From: Streptomyces morookaense
GTDB lineage: Bacteria; Actinomycetota; Actinomycetes; Streptomycetales; Streptomycetaceae
Length of the DNA: 64,000 nucleotides
Direction of reading: 5' to 3'
Assembly: GCF_013030945.1 (NCBI RefSeq)
Contig: NZ_JABBXF010000029.1
Location: 62,001-126,000 of the forward strand
This document shows positions 45,788 through 54,255 of the stretch, in pieces; position 1 is the first letter of the stretch; each line of letters opens with the position of its first letter. A program made the position numbers and the translations under genes. The notes below the pieces were generated by a model. That model saw only the letters and a program-made list of their open reading frames with translations. It did no database searches and had not been told where the DNA came from.

Positions 45788-46437
45788 GCTGGACCAGACA
45801 TCAGATGGCGGCCCGTGCGGCCCGGGAGCTGCCGGCCGGTTCGTATGTCAACCTCGGCATCGGACTGCCCACCCTCGTCGCGGACTTCCTGCCCGCGGAC
45901 GCGGGGGTCGTCCTGCACTCGGAGAACGGGCTGCTCGGTGTCGGCCCGTACCCGGACGAGGACTTCGTCGACCCGGACCTCGTCAACGCCGGCAAGGAGA
46001 CCGTGACGGCGCTCCCGGGTGCGGCCTTCTTCGACTCCGCGCTCTCCTTCGGGATGATCCGGGGCGGCCACATCGACACCGCGGTCCTCGGCGCGATGCA
46101 GGTCTCGGCCCACGGTGACCTGGCCAACTGGTCGGCCCCCGGAAGAACGGTCAAGGGCATGGGCGGCGCCATGGATCTCGTGCACGGGGCCCGCCGGGTG
46201 ATCGTGCTGACGGAACACACCGCCAAGGACGGCTCACCGAAGATCGTCGAGGAGTGCTCGCTGCCGCTCACCGGCCGGGCCTGCGTGCACCGGATCATCA
46301 CCGATCTCGGCGTCCTCGACGTCACCGGCGCAGGACTGGTCCTGGTCGGCACCGCGCCGGGGGTCGACGCCGCCGAGGTCGCGCGCCGGACCGCGGCGCG
46401 GGTGACGCCAGGCCCCGCCTTCTCCCCCGAAAGGTGA
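45784..46437 (+). CDS. pcaJ: 3-oxoadipate CoA-transferase subunit B
   Basis: This 217-residue SCOT B subunit has the catalytic glutamate in [11 protein letters not shown]. Before it, [13 protein letters not shown] forms the nucleotide-binding strand-loop. Later [20 protein letters not shown] is the usual family signature. It pairs with the A subunit through a 4-nt overlap. Downstream pcaH begins only 4 nt after the stop. In many actinomycete operons the thiolase gene pcaF is found here; it is absent. Confidence 0.87.
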   Translation: MSWTRHQMAARAARELPAGSYVNLGIGLPTLVADFLPADAGVVLHSENGLLGVGPYPDEDFVDPDLVNAGKETVTALPGAAFFDSALSFGMIRGGHIDTAVLGAMQVSAHGDLANWSAPGRTVKGMGGAMDLVHGARRVIVLTEHTAKDGSPKIVEECSLPLTGRACVHRIITDLGVLDVTGAGLVLVGTAPGVDAAEVARRTAARVTPGPAFSPER

Positions 46438-46441
46438 CTCC

Positions 46442-47206
46442 GTGCCCTCCAACCTCCCCACCCAGCAGGGTATTTCGTGCGAGATCGACCAGCAGGCCAA
46501 GGCCTACGCGGCCTCCGGCGCCGTCCGCCATCATCCCCCGCGCGACTACCCGCCCTACCGCAGCAGCCTCCTGCGCCATCCCCGGCAGCCCCTCGTCCCG
46601 GTCCGGGACCCCGAGGCGGCCGAACTCTCCGGCCCGGTCTTCGGTGCCACCGACGTCACCGAGTCCGACGCCGACCTGACCCGCGGGCAGGCGGGCGAGC
46701 CGCTCGGCGAACGCATCACCGTCACCGGCCGCGTCCTCGACCGGGCCGGACGCCCCGTCGCCGGACAGCTCGTCGAGATCTGGCAGGCCAACGCCTGCGG
46801 CCGCTACGCCCACCGCCGCGACCGGCACCCCGCGCCGCTCGACCCCCACTTCACCGGCACCGGCCGCTGCCTGACCGACCGCCAAGGGCGCTATTGCTTC
46901 ACCACGGTCAAGCCGGGCGCCTACCCCTGGCACAACCACACCGGCGCCTGGCGGCCCTCCCACATCCACTTCTCGCTCTTCGGCACCGCGTTCACCCAAC
47001 GCCTGGTCACGCAGATGTACTTCCCCGGCGACCCGCTCCTGCCCTACGACCCCATCCTGCAGTCCGTCACCGACGCCACCGCCCGCTCCCGTCTGGTCGC
47101 CGCCTACGACCACGACCTCTCCACGGCCGGGGACGCGCTCGGCTACCGCTGGGACATCGTCCTCGACGGCCCCGCCGCCACCCGCACCGAGGGAAGCCGC
47201 CCATGA
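46442..47206 (+). CDS. pcaH: Protocatechuate 3,4-dioxygenase beta subunit
   Basis: This 254-residue intradiol dioxygenase subunit carries the iron site: tyrosines in GRYAHRRD and GAYPWHN and histidines in RPSHIHFS. It cleaves protocatechuate between the hydroxyls to 3-carboxy-cis,cis-muconate, with PcaG as partner. The start is GTG 46442. It overlaps pcaG by 4 nt. The protocatechuate may come from caffeate directly or, after hydroxylation of 4-hydroxybenzoate by a PobA outside the window, from p-coumarate. Confidence 0.93.
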   Translation: MPSNLPTQQGISCEIDQQAKAYAASGAVRHHPPRDYPPYRSSLLRHPRQPLVPVRDPEAAELSGPVFGATDVTESDADLTRGQAGEPLGERITVTGRVLDRAGRPVAGQLVEIWQANACGRYAHRRDRHPAPLDPHFTGTGRCLTDRQGRYCFTTVKPGAYPWHNHTGAWRPSHIHFSLFGTAFTQRLVTQMYFPGDPLLPYDPILQSVTDATARSRLVAAYDHDLSTAGDALGYRWDIVLDGPAATRTEGSRP

Positions 47207-47760
47207 GCCCTCTCCCCACCCCTTCCCAGACCGTCGGCCCGTTCTACGGCTGCGCCCTGCCCTCCCCCGACGGCCACCGAGTCGCCCCTGCCGGGCACCC
47301 GCAGGCGATCACCGTGCACGGGTACGTCCGCGACGGTGCCGGATCCCCGGTCCCCGACGCGCTGTTGGAGTTCTGGCAGCCCGCCCCGGACGGCAGCCGC
47401 GGCGGAGCGCCCGGTTCCCTGCGCCGCGACCCGGCCACGGGCGGCCATGCCGGCCGTGACGGTGTGACGTTCACCGGTTTCGGCCGCGTCGCCACCGACG
47501 CCGACGGCCACTACGTCCTGCACACCCTGCCGCCGGGCGGCGTGCCGTACCTTTCGGTGTGCGTCTTCGCCCGCGGCCTGCTGCATCATCTCTTCACCCG
47601 GGCCTACCTGACGGGGGGTCAGGTAGCAGAACCATGGTTGGCGGCCTTGCCCGCCGAACGCCGGGCAACGCTCCTGACCCGGCCGGAGGGCGCCGGCGTG
47701 CACCGGTTCGACATCCGTCTGCAGGGCGAGAAGGAGACGGTCTTCCTTGCCTTCGACTGA
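47203..47760 (+). CDS. pcaG: Protocatechuate 3,4-dioxygenase alpha subunit
   Basis: This 185-residue partner of PcaH has the same beta-sandwich but no iron ligands, as expected for the alpha subunit. Its start, LPTPSQTVGPFYG, and LEFWQPAPDGSRGG are typical of PcaG. It begins within the pcaH stop (ATGA), and the TTG start of pcaB lies 14 nt inside its 3' end. The subunits form an alpha-beta oligomer in the cytoplasm. Confidence 0.93.
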   Translation: MSPLPTPSQTVGPFYGCALPSPDGHRVAPAGHPQAITVHGYVRDGAGSPVPDALLEFWQPAPDGSRGGAPGSLRRDPATGGHAGRDGVTFTGFGRVATDADGHYVLHTLPPGGVPYLSVCVFARGLLHHLFTRAYLTGGQVAEPWLAALPAERRATLLTRPEGAGVHRFDIRLQGEKETVFLAFD

Positions 47761-49132
47761 CGAACCCGCCGCGCGGCTGCCCGACGACGTCGGCCTCCTC
47801 ACCCCCGTCACAGCGGGAGCCCCGGTGGCCGTGGCCACCGGCGATGCGGCGGTCCTGGCCGCCATGCTGCAGGCCGAGGCCGCCCTGGTACGAGCCCGGG
47901 CCGACCTCGGCCTCGCACCCGGCACGGCCGCCGATGCCGTCACCGCCGCCGCCCGTGAGCTGGACGTCCGCACGATCGCGGCACGTGCGGGCTCCGGCGG
48001 CAATCCCGTGCTCCCCCTGGTCGCCGACCTCACCGCCGCCGTCGCGGCCCGCGACCCCGACGCCGCCGCCCGGGTGCACGAGGGCGCCACCAGCCAGGAC
48101 ATCCTCGACACCGCGCTGATGCTCGTCGCCGCCCACGCCCTGGACCTCACCCTCGCCGACCTGGACCGCACCGCCGGGGCGCTGGCCCGGCTGGCCGCTG
48201 CGCACCGGGACACCGTGATGGCGGGGCGCACCCTCACCCAGCACGCCGTGCCGACCACCTTCGGGCTCAAGGCGGCCGGCTGGCGCAGCCTCGTCCGCGA
48301 GGCGCACCGCCGCCTGGCCGCGACCCGGGCCGCCCTGCCCGCCCAACTCGGCGGCGCCGCAGGGACCCTGGCCTCCTTCCACGCCCACGCCGAGGCGGCG
48401 GGCGCGGCCCCCGACCCCGGTCTCGGCCTGCGGCTGACCGCCGCGTACGCCCGGCGGACCGGGCTCGCCGAACCCGTCCTCCCCTGGCACACCCTGCGTA
48501 CCCCCGTCGCCGACCTCGCCGGCTCGCTCGCCTTCACCGCGGGCGCACTCGGCAAGATCGCCACCGATGTGCTCGGTCTGTCCCGCACGGAGACCGGCGA
48601 GCTCACGGAGGCCGACGGCGGCGCGTCCTCGGCCATGCCGCACAAGTCCAACCCGGTGCGTGCCGTGCTCATCGCGGCCACGGCGCGCCAGCTCCCCGCG
48701 CTCGCAGCCGTCCTGTTCGGCTCCCTCATGGCCGAGGACGAACGGCCGGCCGGGGCCTGGCACGCCGAGTGGCAACCGTTGCGCGAGGCCCTGCGCCTGA
48801 CGGGAGCCGCCGCCCGGCACGCGGCCGAGCTCACCGGGACCCTGTGCGTCCACCCGCACCGCATGCGCGAGAACCTCGCCCGGACCGGCGGCCTGATCGG
48901 CGCCGAACGCCTCGCCATCGCCCTCACGCCGCTGATCGGCCGCCGCGCGGCCAGGAGCGCGCTGTCCAGGGCCGCACGCCGGATCGCTGCGGAGGGCTGC
49001 ACCCTCGAAGAGGCCCTCCGGGCCGAGCTCCCCGCGGTCGAACTGCCCGACTTGCACGAACTCACCGATCCTGCGGGCTACTTGGGTGCCGCCCAGGCCC
49101 TGACCGACCGGGCCCTCGGGGAACGCCCGTGA
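47747..49132 (+). CDS. pcaB: 3-carboxy-cis,cis-muconate cycloisomerase
   Basis: This 461-residue fumarase/aspartase-superfamily enzyme has GATSQDILDTALML (substrate-binding loop), GRTLTQHAVPTTFG (general acid/base region) and the catalytic-loop signature SSAMPHKSNPVRA. It lactonises carboxymuconate to gamma-carboxymuconolactone. The TTG 47747 start overlaps pcaG by 14 nt; a later start would lose the conserved N-terminal helix. It overlaps pcaL through GTGA. Confidence 0.92.
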   Translation: MPSTDEPAARLPDDVGLLTPVTAGAPVAVATGDAAVLAAMLQAEAALVRARADLGLAPGTAADAVTAAARELDVRTIAARAGSGGNPVLPLVADLTAAVAARDPDAAARVHEGATSQDILDTALMLVAAHALDLTLADLDRTAGALARLAAAHRDTVMAGRTLTQHAVPTTFGLKAAGWRSLVREAHRRLAATRAALPAQLGGAAGTLASFHAHAEAAGAAPDPGLGLRLTAAYARRTGLAEPVLPWHTLRTPVADLAGSLAFTAGALGKIATDVLGLSRTETGELTEADGGASSAMPHKSNPVRAVLIAATARQLPALAAVLFGSLMAEDERPAGAWHAEWQPLREALRLTGAAARHAAELTGTLCVHPHRMRENLARTGGLIGAERLAIALTPLIGRRAARSALSRAARRIAAEGCTLEEALRAELPAVELPDLHELTDPAGYLGAAQALTDRALGERP

Positions 49133-50262
49133 ACCGCCGCCGTCTCCTCCACCACCGCGTCGACGGTCCGCACGACGCGCCGGTGCTGGTGCTCGGCCCG
49201 TCGCTGGGCACCTCGCTCGCCGTCTGGGCCCCGCAGCTTCCCGGCCTCGCCCGCCGGCACCGGACCGTACGCTGGGACCTGCCCGGACACGGCGGTTCAC
49301 CCGCCTCCCTCCTCGGCCCGGACGCCACCGTGGACGACCTCGCCGGTCTGGTCCTCGATCTGGCCGACTCCCTCGGCGCCGAACGCTTCGCCTACGCCGG
49401 GATCTCCCTCGGCGGCGCGATCGGCACCCACCTGGCGGCCCGCCATCCCGAGCGCGTCACCTCGCTCGCCCTGATCTGCTCCGCCGCCCGGTTCGGCACG
49501 CCGCCGGCATGGCACGAACGCGGCCGTCTGGTGCGGGAGAAGGGCATCGCCGCGCTCGCCGCCTCGGCGCCCGACCGCTGGTTCACCCCGGCCTTCCGGC
49601 AGACCGCCGCCGCCGAGGCCCTGATACAGGACCACCGGTCCGTCGACCCGGGCGGCTATGCGGCCTGCTGCCATGCCCTGGCGGCCGTCGACCTGCGCGA
49701 CGCCCTGCCCCGCATCACCGCGCCGACCCTGATCGTCGCCGGCCGCGCGGACCGGGCGGTCCCCCCGGACCGGACCCGTGAACTGGCCGACGGCATCGCG
49801 GACTCCACCCTCGTCGTCCTCCCCCGCGCCGCCCACCTCGCCACCGTCGAACAGCCGCAGGCCGTCCTCGCCGCCCTGCACCACCACTTCGCCGGAGCCC
49901 CGGAACACCCCGGAGCCGGGGAGGCGATGCGCCGCGCCGTCCTCGGCGACGACCACGTCGACCGGGCGGCCGCCGCGACGACCGCCTTCACGGCACCGTT
50001 CCAGGACTTCATCACGCACTACGCGTGGGGCGGGATCTGGACCCGCCCCGGCCTGGACCTCCGGACGCGCAGCTGCATCACCCTCACCGCCCTCGTCGCG
50101 GGCGGCCGGCACGAGGAACTCGCCCTGCACGTACGGGCGGCGCTGCGCAACGGGCTCACGCCGGAGGAGATCTCGGAGGTGCTCCTCCAGACCGCGGTGT
50201 ACTGCGGGGTGCCTGCGGCCAATGCGGCTTTCGCAGTTGCGCGGCGCGTCGTGGAGGGGTGA
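49129..50262 (+). CDS. pcaL: 3-oxoadipate enol-lactonase / 4-carboxymuconolactone decarboxylase fusion
   Basis: This 377-residue bifunctional protein carries two domains. The N-terminal alpha/beta-hydrolase (PcaD) has the nucleophile elbow GISLGG, Asp in IVAGRADRAV and His in PRAAHLATVEQP. The C-terminal carboxymuconolactone decarboxylase (PcaC) covers about 275-370 (HYAWGGIWTRPGLDLRTRS, LHVRAAL, VLLQTAVYCGVPAANAAF). Together they carry out two steps, yielding 3-oxoadipate. The fusion is standard in Streptomyces and Rhodococcus. It is the last gene of the operon. Confidence 0.93.
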   Translation: MNRRRLLHHRVDGPHDAPVLVLGPSLGTSLAVWAPQLPGLARRHRTVRWDLPGHGGSPASLLGPDATVDDLAGLVLDLADSLGAERFAYAGISLGGAIGTHLAARHPERVTSLALICSAARFGTPPAWHERGRLVREKGIAALAASAPDRWFTPAFRQTAAAEALIQDHRSVDPGGYAACCHALAAVDLRDALPRITAPTLIVAGRADRAVPPDRTRELADGIADSTLVVLPRAAHLATVEQPQAVLAALHHHFAGAPEHPGAGEAMRRAVLGDDHVDRAAAATTAFTAPFQDFITHYAWGGIWTRPGLDLRTRSCITLTALVAGGRHEELALHVRAALRNGLTPEEISEVLLQTAVYCGVPAANAAFAVARRVVEG

Positions 50263-50363
50263 GATCCTCGGCCGGACGCTCGGGCCCGATCAGCCCGACA
50301 GGCCTCCGGCGTCCGTGCCGTGTACGAAGTCGCGTTGCGGAACCACCGCGTGCCGGGCCGACG

Positions 50364-51812
50364 TCACACCGGCGTCTTCTCCGCAGCACGCTCCGGCCGG
50401 GCCTCCCAGCACTCCACACCGACCAGGTCCGGCAGCCGGTCGCGGGTGAACACCGGGTCCAGGCCCAGCCGTCGCTGTGCGACGTAGTCGTCCAGCAGGC
50501 GGAAGGCGATGGCCGAGAGGGGAAGGATGGCGAGGAGGTTGACCAGGGCCATGAGGCCCATGAAGACGTCCGCGAGGTTCCACACCACGCTCACCGAGCC
50601 GAGCGCGCCGAGGAAGACGACCACCAGGACCAGGGCGCGGTAGGCGGGCAGCACCCAGCGTCTGGCGGTCATGAACTCGATGTTGGACTGGCCGTAGTAG
50701 TAGTTGCCGATCATCGAGCTGAAGGCGAGCATGAAGACGACGAGGGTCAGGACGTGTCCGGCCCAGCCGCCCAGGGTGTCGGTGAGGGCGCTCTGGGTGA
50801 GGTCCGCGCCCTGGCGTCCGCCGAGGCCGGGGTTGGTCGTCAGGATGATGAAGGCCGTCATCGAGCAGATCAGCAGGGTGTCGAAGAAGACGCCCAGCGA
50901 CTGGACGAGGCCCTGCTTGACGGGGTGGGAGACCTCGGCGGTGGCACCGGCGTTGGGGGCGGAGCCCAGGCCCGCCTCGTTGGAGAACATGCCGCGCCGG
51001 ATGCCCTGCTGGATGGCCGCGCCGATGCCGCCGGCCGCCAGTTCCCGGAAGCCGAAGGCACCGCCGACGATGTCGCCGAACACCCGCGGCAGATCGCCGA
51101 GGTTGAGCAGCACCACGGCGCTGCCGAGCAGCAGGTAGACGACGGCCATCACGGGGACGAGCACGGTGGTCACCGAACTGATGCGCTTGACGCCGCCGAA
51201 GACCGCGAGCCCCAGAAGCGCCGCCAGCAGCAGGCCGATTGCCGGGCCGAACCACTCCGCCTCGGAGGCGGGCAGCGAGGCCGTGGCGACGGAGGTGATG
51301 GTGTTGGACTGGACGGCGTTGAAGACGAAGCCGAAGGTCACGGTGATCGTGACGGCGAAGAGGACGCCGAGCCACCGCTTTCCGAGGGCGCGCTGCATGT
51401 AGTAGGCCGGGCCGCCCCGGTAGGTGCCGCCTGCGCCGCGGACCTTGTAGAGCTGTGCGAGGGCCGATTCGACGAAGGCCGAGGCGCCGCCGATGACGGC
51501 CATCACCCACATCCAGAACACGGCGCCCGCGCCGCCCAGCGTGATGGCGGTGGCGACACCGGCGATGTTGCCGGTGCCGACCCGCGCGGCAGCGGAGATC
51601 GTGAACGCGCCGAAGGACGAGACCGCCTTGCCGCCGTCCTCGCCCGGCTGCGGCCGGCCCTTGAGGACGCGCAGCATCTCGGGGAACAGCCGCAGCTGCA
51701 CCGCTTTGGAGCGGACGGTGAAATACAGACCTGCGCCGATCACCAGCGGTATCAGCAGGTAGGTCCAGAAGACGTCGTTGATGTCGACGACGAATGAATC
51801 GATCGGGCTCAT
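50364..51812 (-). CDS. AGCS-family sodium:alanine/glycine symporter
   Basis: This 482-residue membrane protein has about 11 hydrophobic segments and the AGCS signatures: ARVGTGNIAGVATAI early and FSNEAGLGSAPNAGATAEV centrally, where the substrate- and sodium-binding residues lie. It imports alanine or glycine with Na+. It starts at ATG 51812 with a 148-nt leader before the next gene. It is convergent with pcaL and has no evident functional partner in the window. Confidence 0.9.
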   Translation of the reverse strand: MSPIDSFVVDINDVFWTYLLIPLVIGAGLYFTVRSKAVQLRLFPEMLRVLKGRPQPGEDGGKAVSSFGAFTISAAARVGTGNIAGVATAITLGGAGAVFWMWVMAVIGGASAFVESALAQLYKVRGAGGTYRGGPAYYMQRALGKRWLGVLFAVTITVTFGFVFNAVQSNTITSVATASLPASEAEWFGPAIGLLLAALLGLAVFGGVKRISSVTTVLVPVMAVVYLLLGSAVVLLNLGDLPRVFGDIVGGAFGFRELAAGGIGAAIQQGIRRGMFSNEAGLGSAPNAGATAEVSHPVKQGLVQSLGVFFDTLLICSMTAFIILTTNPGLGGRQGADLTQSALTDTLGGWAGHVLTLVVFMLAFSSMIGNYYYGQSNIEFMTARRWVLPAYRALVLVVVFLGALGSVSVVWNLADVFMGLMALVNLLAILPLSAIAFRLLDDYVAQRRLGLDPVFTRDRLPDLVGVECWEARPERAAEKTPV

Positions 51813-51960
51813 GGGCGTCCTTCGGGGCGTCCGGAAGCAAAAATTCCGTCAAGGCTTCGAAAAATTATTGCTTCACGGGGAGGTGTGGACCAGAGAACCC
51901 CTCTGTGACGAATCGCACATATCCGGATACCTTCCCTTCCCGCCCTTCCAGCCCTTCCTC

Positions 51961-52992
51961 CTACACCTGGTACCGCTGCGGCGCGAACAGGTGGAGGTGC
52001 TCCGCAACCCAGGCGGACGTCCGCTTCAGGCCCTCCTCCAAGGACACCCGCGGTTCCCAGCCCGCCCACTCACGGGCACGCGAGTTGTCGGAGAGCAGCC
52101 GCTGCACCTCGCTGCCGGCGGGCCGCAGCCGTGCCGGGTCCACGACCACCTCCGCCTCGCGGCCCGACGCGGCGACGAGGGCACGGGCGAGGTCGCCGAT
52201 GGCGATCTCGCGCCCGGTGCCCAGGTTGACCACCTCGCCGAGGGCGCGGTCGCAGTCCGCCACCGCCAGGAAACCGGCGGCGGTGTCGGTGACGTATGTG
52301 AAATCGCGCGTGGGCGTCAGCGACCCCAGCCTGATCTCCCGTGCGCCTGAGTGGAGTTGGGCGAGGATCGCCGGGATGACGGCGCGGGCCGACTGGCGCG
52401 GGCCGTAGGTGTTGAAGGGCCGTACCACGGTGACGGGCAGGCCGAAGGCGTGCCGGTGCGAGAGGGCCATCATGTCCGCGCCGATCTTCGAGGCGGAGTA
52501 GGGGGACTGGGGCTGGAGGGGGTGGTCCTCGCCGATGGGGGCGGTCAGGGCGGTGCCGTAGACCTCGCTGGTGGAGGTGTGCACCAGGCGGCGCACGGAG
52601 TGCCGGCGGCAGGCCTCGGCGATGTTCTCGGTGCCGACGACGTTGGTGTGCACATAGGCGCCGGGCGAGTCGTAGCTGTAGGGGATGCCGATGAGGGCGG
52701 CGAGATGGAAGACGGTGTCGCAGCCCTCGACGGCGTCCATCACACGGCCCGCGTCGCGCACGTCGCCCGCCAGCATCTCGACGGGGCCGGCCTGCCCCAG
52801 GTGGTGGGCGAGGTGGCCCTTCTCGGCGTACGGCTTGTAGTGGACGAACGCCCGGACGTGCGCGCCCTGTTCGACGAGCAGGTCGACGAGGGTGGAGCCG
52901 ATGAAGCCCTCGGCGCCGGTGACCAGGACCGTGCGGTCCTTCCATGCGGTGTGCGGCGTGTTCGTGCGTGCCGTCGTGGCCCGGGTGTTCAT
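51961..52992 (-). CDS. NAD-dependent nucleotide-sugar epimerase/dehydratase
   Basis: This 343-residue extended SDR has TGAEGFIGSTL (NAD-binding GxxGxxG) at about 26-36, HLAALIGI, and a catalytic Ser/Tyr-x3-Lys set (TSTSEVYG, YSASKIGAD). It resembles LegB and GDP-mannose 4,6-dehydratase/UDP-glucose 4-epimerase-like proteins that modify NDP-sugars. It overlaps the MurG-like gene by 4 nt (ATGA), implying that one makes a sugar the other transfers. No complete polysaccharide locus is present in the window. The final sugar is unknown. Confidence 0.85.
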   Translation of the reverse strand: MNTRATTARTNTPHTAWKDRTVLVTGAEGFIGSTLVDLLVEQGAHVRAFVHYKPYAEKGHLAHHLGQAGPVEMLAGDVRDAGRVMDAVEGCDTVFHLAALIGIPYSYDSPGAYVHTNVVGTENIAEACRRHSVRRLVHTSTSEVYGTALTAPIGEDHPLQPQSPYSASKIGADMMALSHRHAFGLPVTVVRPFNTYGPRQSARAVIPAILAQLHSGAREIRLGSLTPTRDFTYVTDTAAGFLAVADCDRALGEVVNLGTGREIAIGDLARALVAASGREAEVVVDPARLRPAGSEVQRLLSDNSRAREWAGWEPRVSLEEGLKRTSAWVAEHLHLFAPQRYQV

Positions 52993-54184
52993 GCGGACTC
53001 CTGGAACGGGATTGCGGTGTGAGCGGGTCGAGGGTTCGTGGCCAGGGCGATGACCTTGGCGGCCAGCAGATCGGCGGCCTGTGCGTGCGTGCCGGGATCT
53101 GCTGCGTGGCTCATGGCGGCGAGCCGGGCGGGGTTGTCGAGCAGCGGGGTGACGAGCGCGTCCAGGCTCCCGGCGTCGGTCTGTGCGTCGGGCAGCAGGA
53201 GGGCCGCACCGGCGTCCGACAGGACGCGGGCATTGTGGGTCTGGTGGTCGCCGGGGGCGTGCGGATACGGGACGAGGACGGCCGGCATGCCGGCGCTGGC
53301 CAGTTCCGCGACGGTGGCCGAGCCGGCCCGGCACACCACGAGGTCGGCGGCCGCGTAGGCGAGGTCCATGCGGTCCAGGTAGGCCACCGCCTCGGCGACC
53401 GCGTCCCCGCCCTGTGCCGCGAGCCGGGCCCGTGCCGCGCCGAGGGCCGCCGGTCCGGTCTTGATCAGCATGCGCAGGCCGGCACGGGAACGGAGGCGGG
53501 CCGCCAGACCGACAGCGGCGTCCGTCAGCCGTGCCGCGCCCAGGCTGCCGCCGTTGACCAGCAGCATGCGGGCCCCGGCGGGTATGCCCAGCGCTCTTCT
53601 TGCCTGTGCCCGCAGGGCCGTGCGGTCCAGGCCCGCCAGCGTCCGACCAGCGGCATGCCGACGGTCTCGGCCCGTTCGCCGCCGGCCAGGTGCTCGCGGC
53701 TGCGGTCGAAGGCCAGCGCGATGTGCGGGGTGAGCCGTGCGGCGAACTTGTTCGCGCGTCCCGGCACCGCATTGGACTCGTGGACCAGGCTCGGCAGCCC
53801 CGCCATCCGCGCCCCGACGATCACGGGGGCGCTCGGATAGCCGCCCATGCCGACCGCCACGCGGGCGCCCTGTTCCCGCAGGATCGTCCGGCACTGCGCA
53901 CCGGACTTCAGCAGCGCAGCGGGCAGCAAATAGCGTCTGACGCCCAATGACCGGTCGAACGGAATCATGTCGACGGTGTGCAGCCGGTATCCGGCCTTGG
54001 GGATCAGGGTGGTCTCCAGCCCGCGTTCGGTCCCGACGAAGGTGACGACCGCATCGGGCACGGCCCTTCGCAGGGCGTCGGCGAGGGCGAGGCCCGGATA
54101 GATGTGTCCACCGGTGCCGCCTGCACCGATGACGACGGAAAGGGGGGCGCTGTGGGACGGCGCGCCGGTCCGGTCTGTGCGCAT
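52989..54184 (-). pseudogene. MurG-like glycosyltransferase with a frameshift
   Basis: Two frames join into one MurG-type GT28 glycosyltransferase of about 398 residues. The N-terminal part (54184 to about 53647) has GAGGTGGHIYPGLALADAL and GMGGYPSAPVIVGA. The C-terminal part (about 53646 to 52989) has LLVNGGSLGAARL, AADLVVCRAGSATVAEL and VPYPHAPGDHQTHNA. At about 53646 one base appears missing: restoring one G on the plus strand would give VRTLAGLDR in frame after VGMPL. This may be a true inactivating frameshift or a sequencing error; both halves are otherwise well conserved. It is a second MurG, far from any dcw cluster, and is coupled to the epimerase gene. Confidence 0.75.
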
Positions 54185-54208
54185 ACCGGCACGTTCGCAG
54201 GGGATTTT

Positions 54209-54230
54209 GAGAGGAATTTAAGAGAGGAAT
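54209..54230. promoter_or_regulatory. Direct repeat upstream of the MurG-like gene
   Basis: GAGAGGAAT occurs at 54209-54217 and again at 54222-54230, a 13-nt period, in an AT-richer spacer (54185-54255) just upstream of the MurG-like start. On the minus strand it reads ATTCCTCTC twice around TTAA. This could be a tandem response-regulator site. Confidence 0.35.
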
Positions 54231-54255
54231 CCATGAGCGGGCGCTGTCGGGCGCG

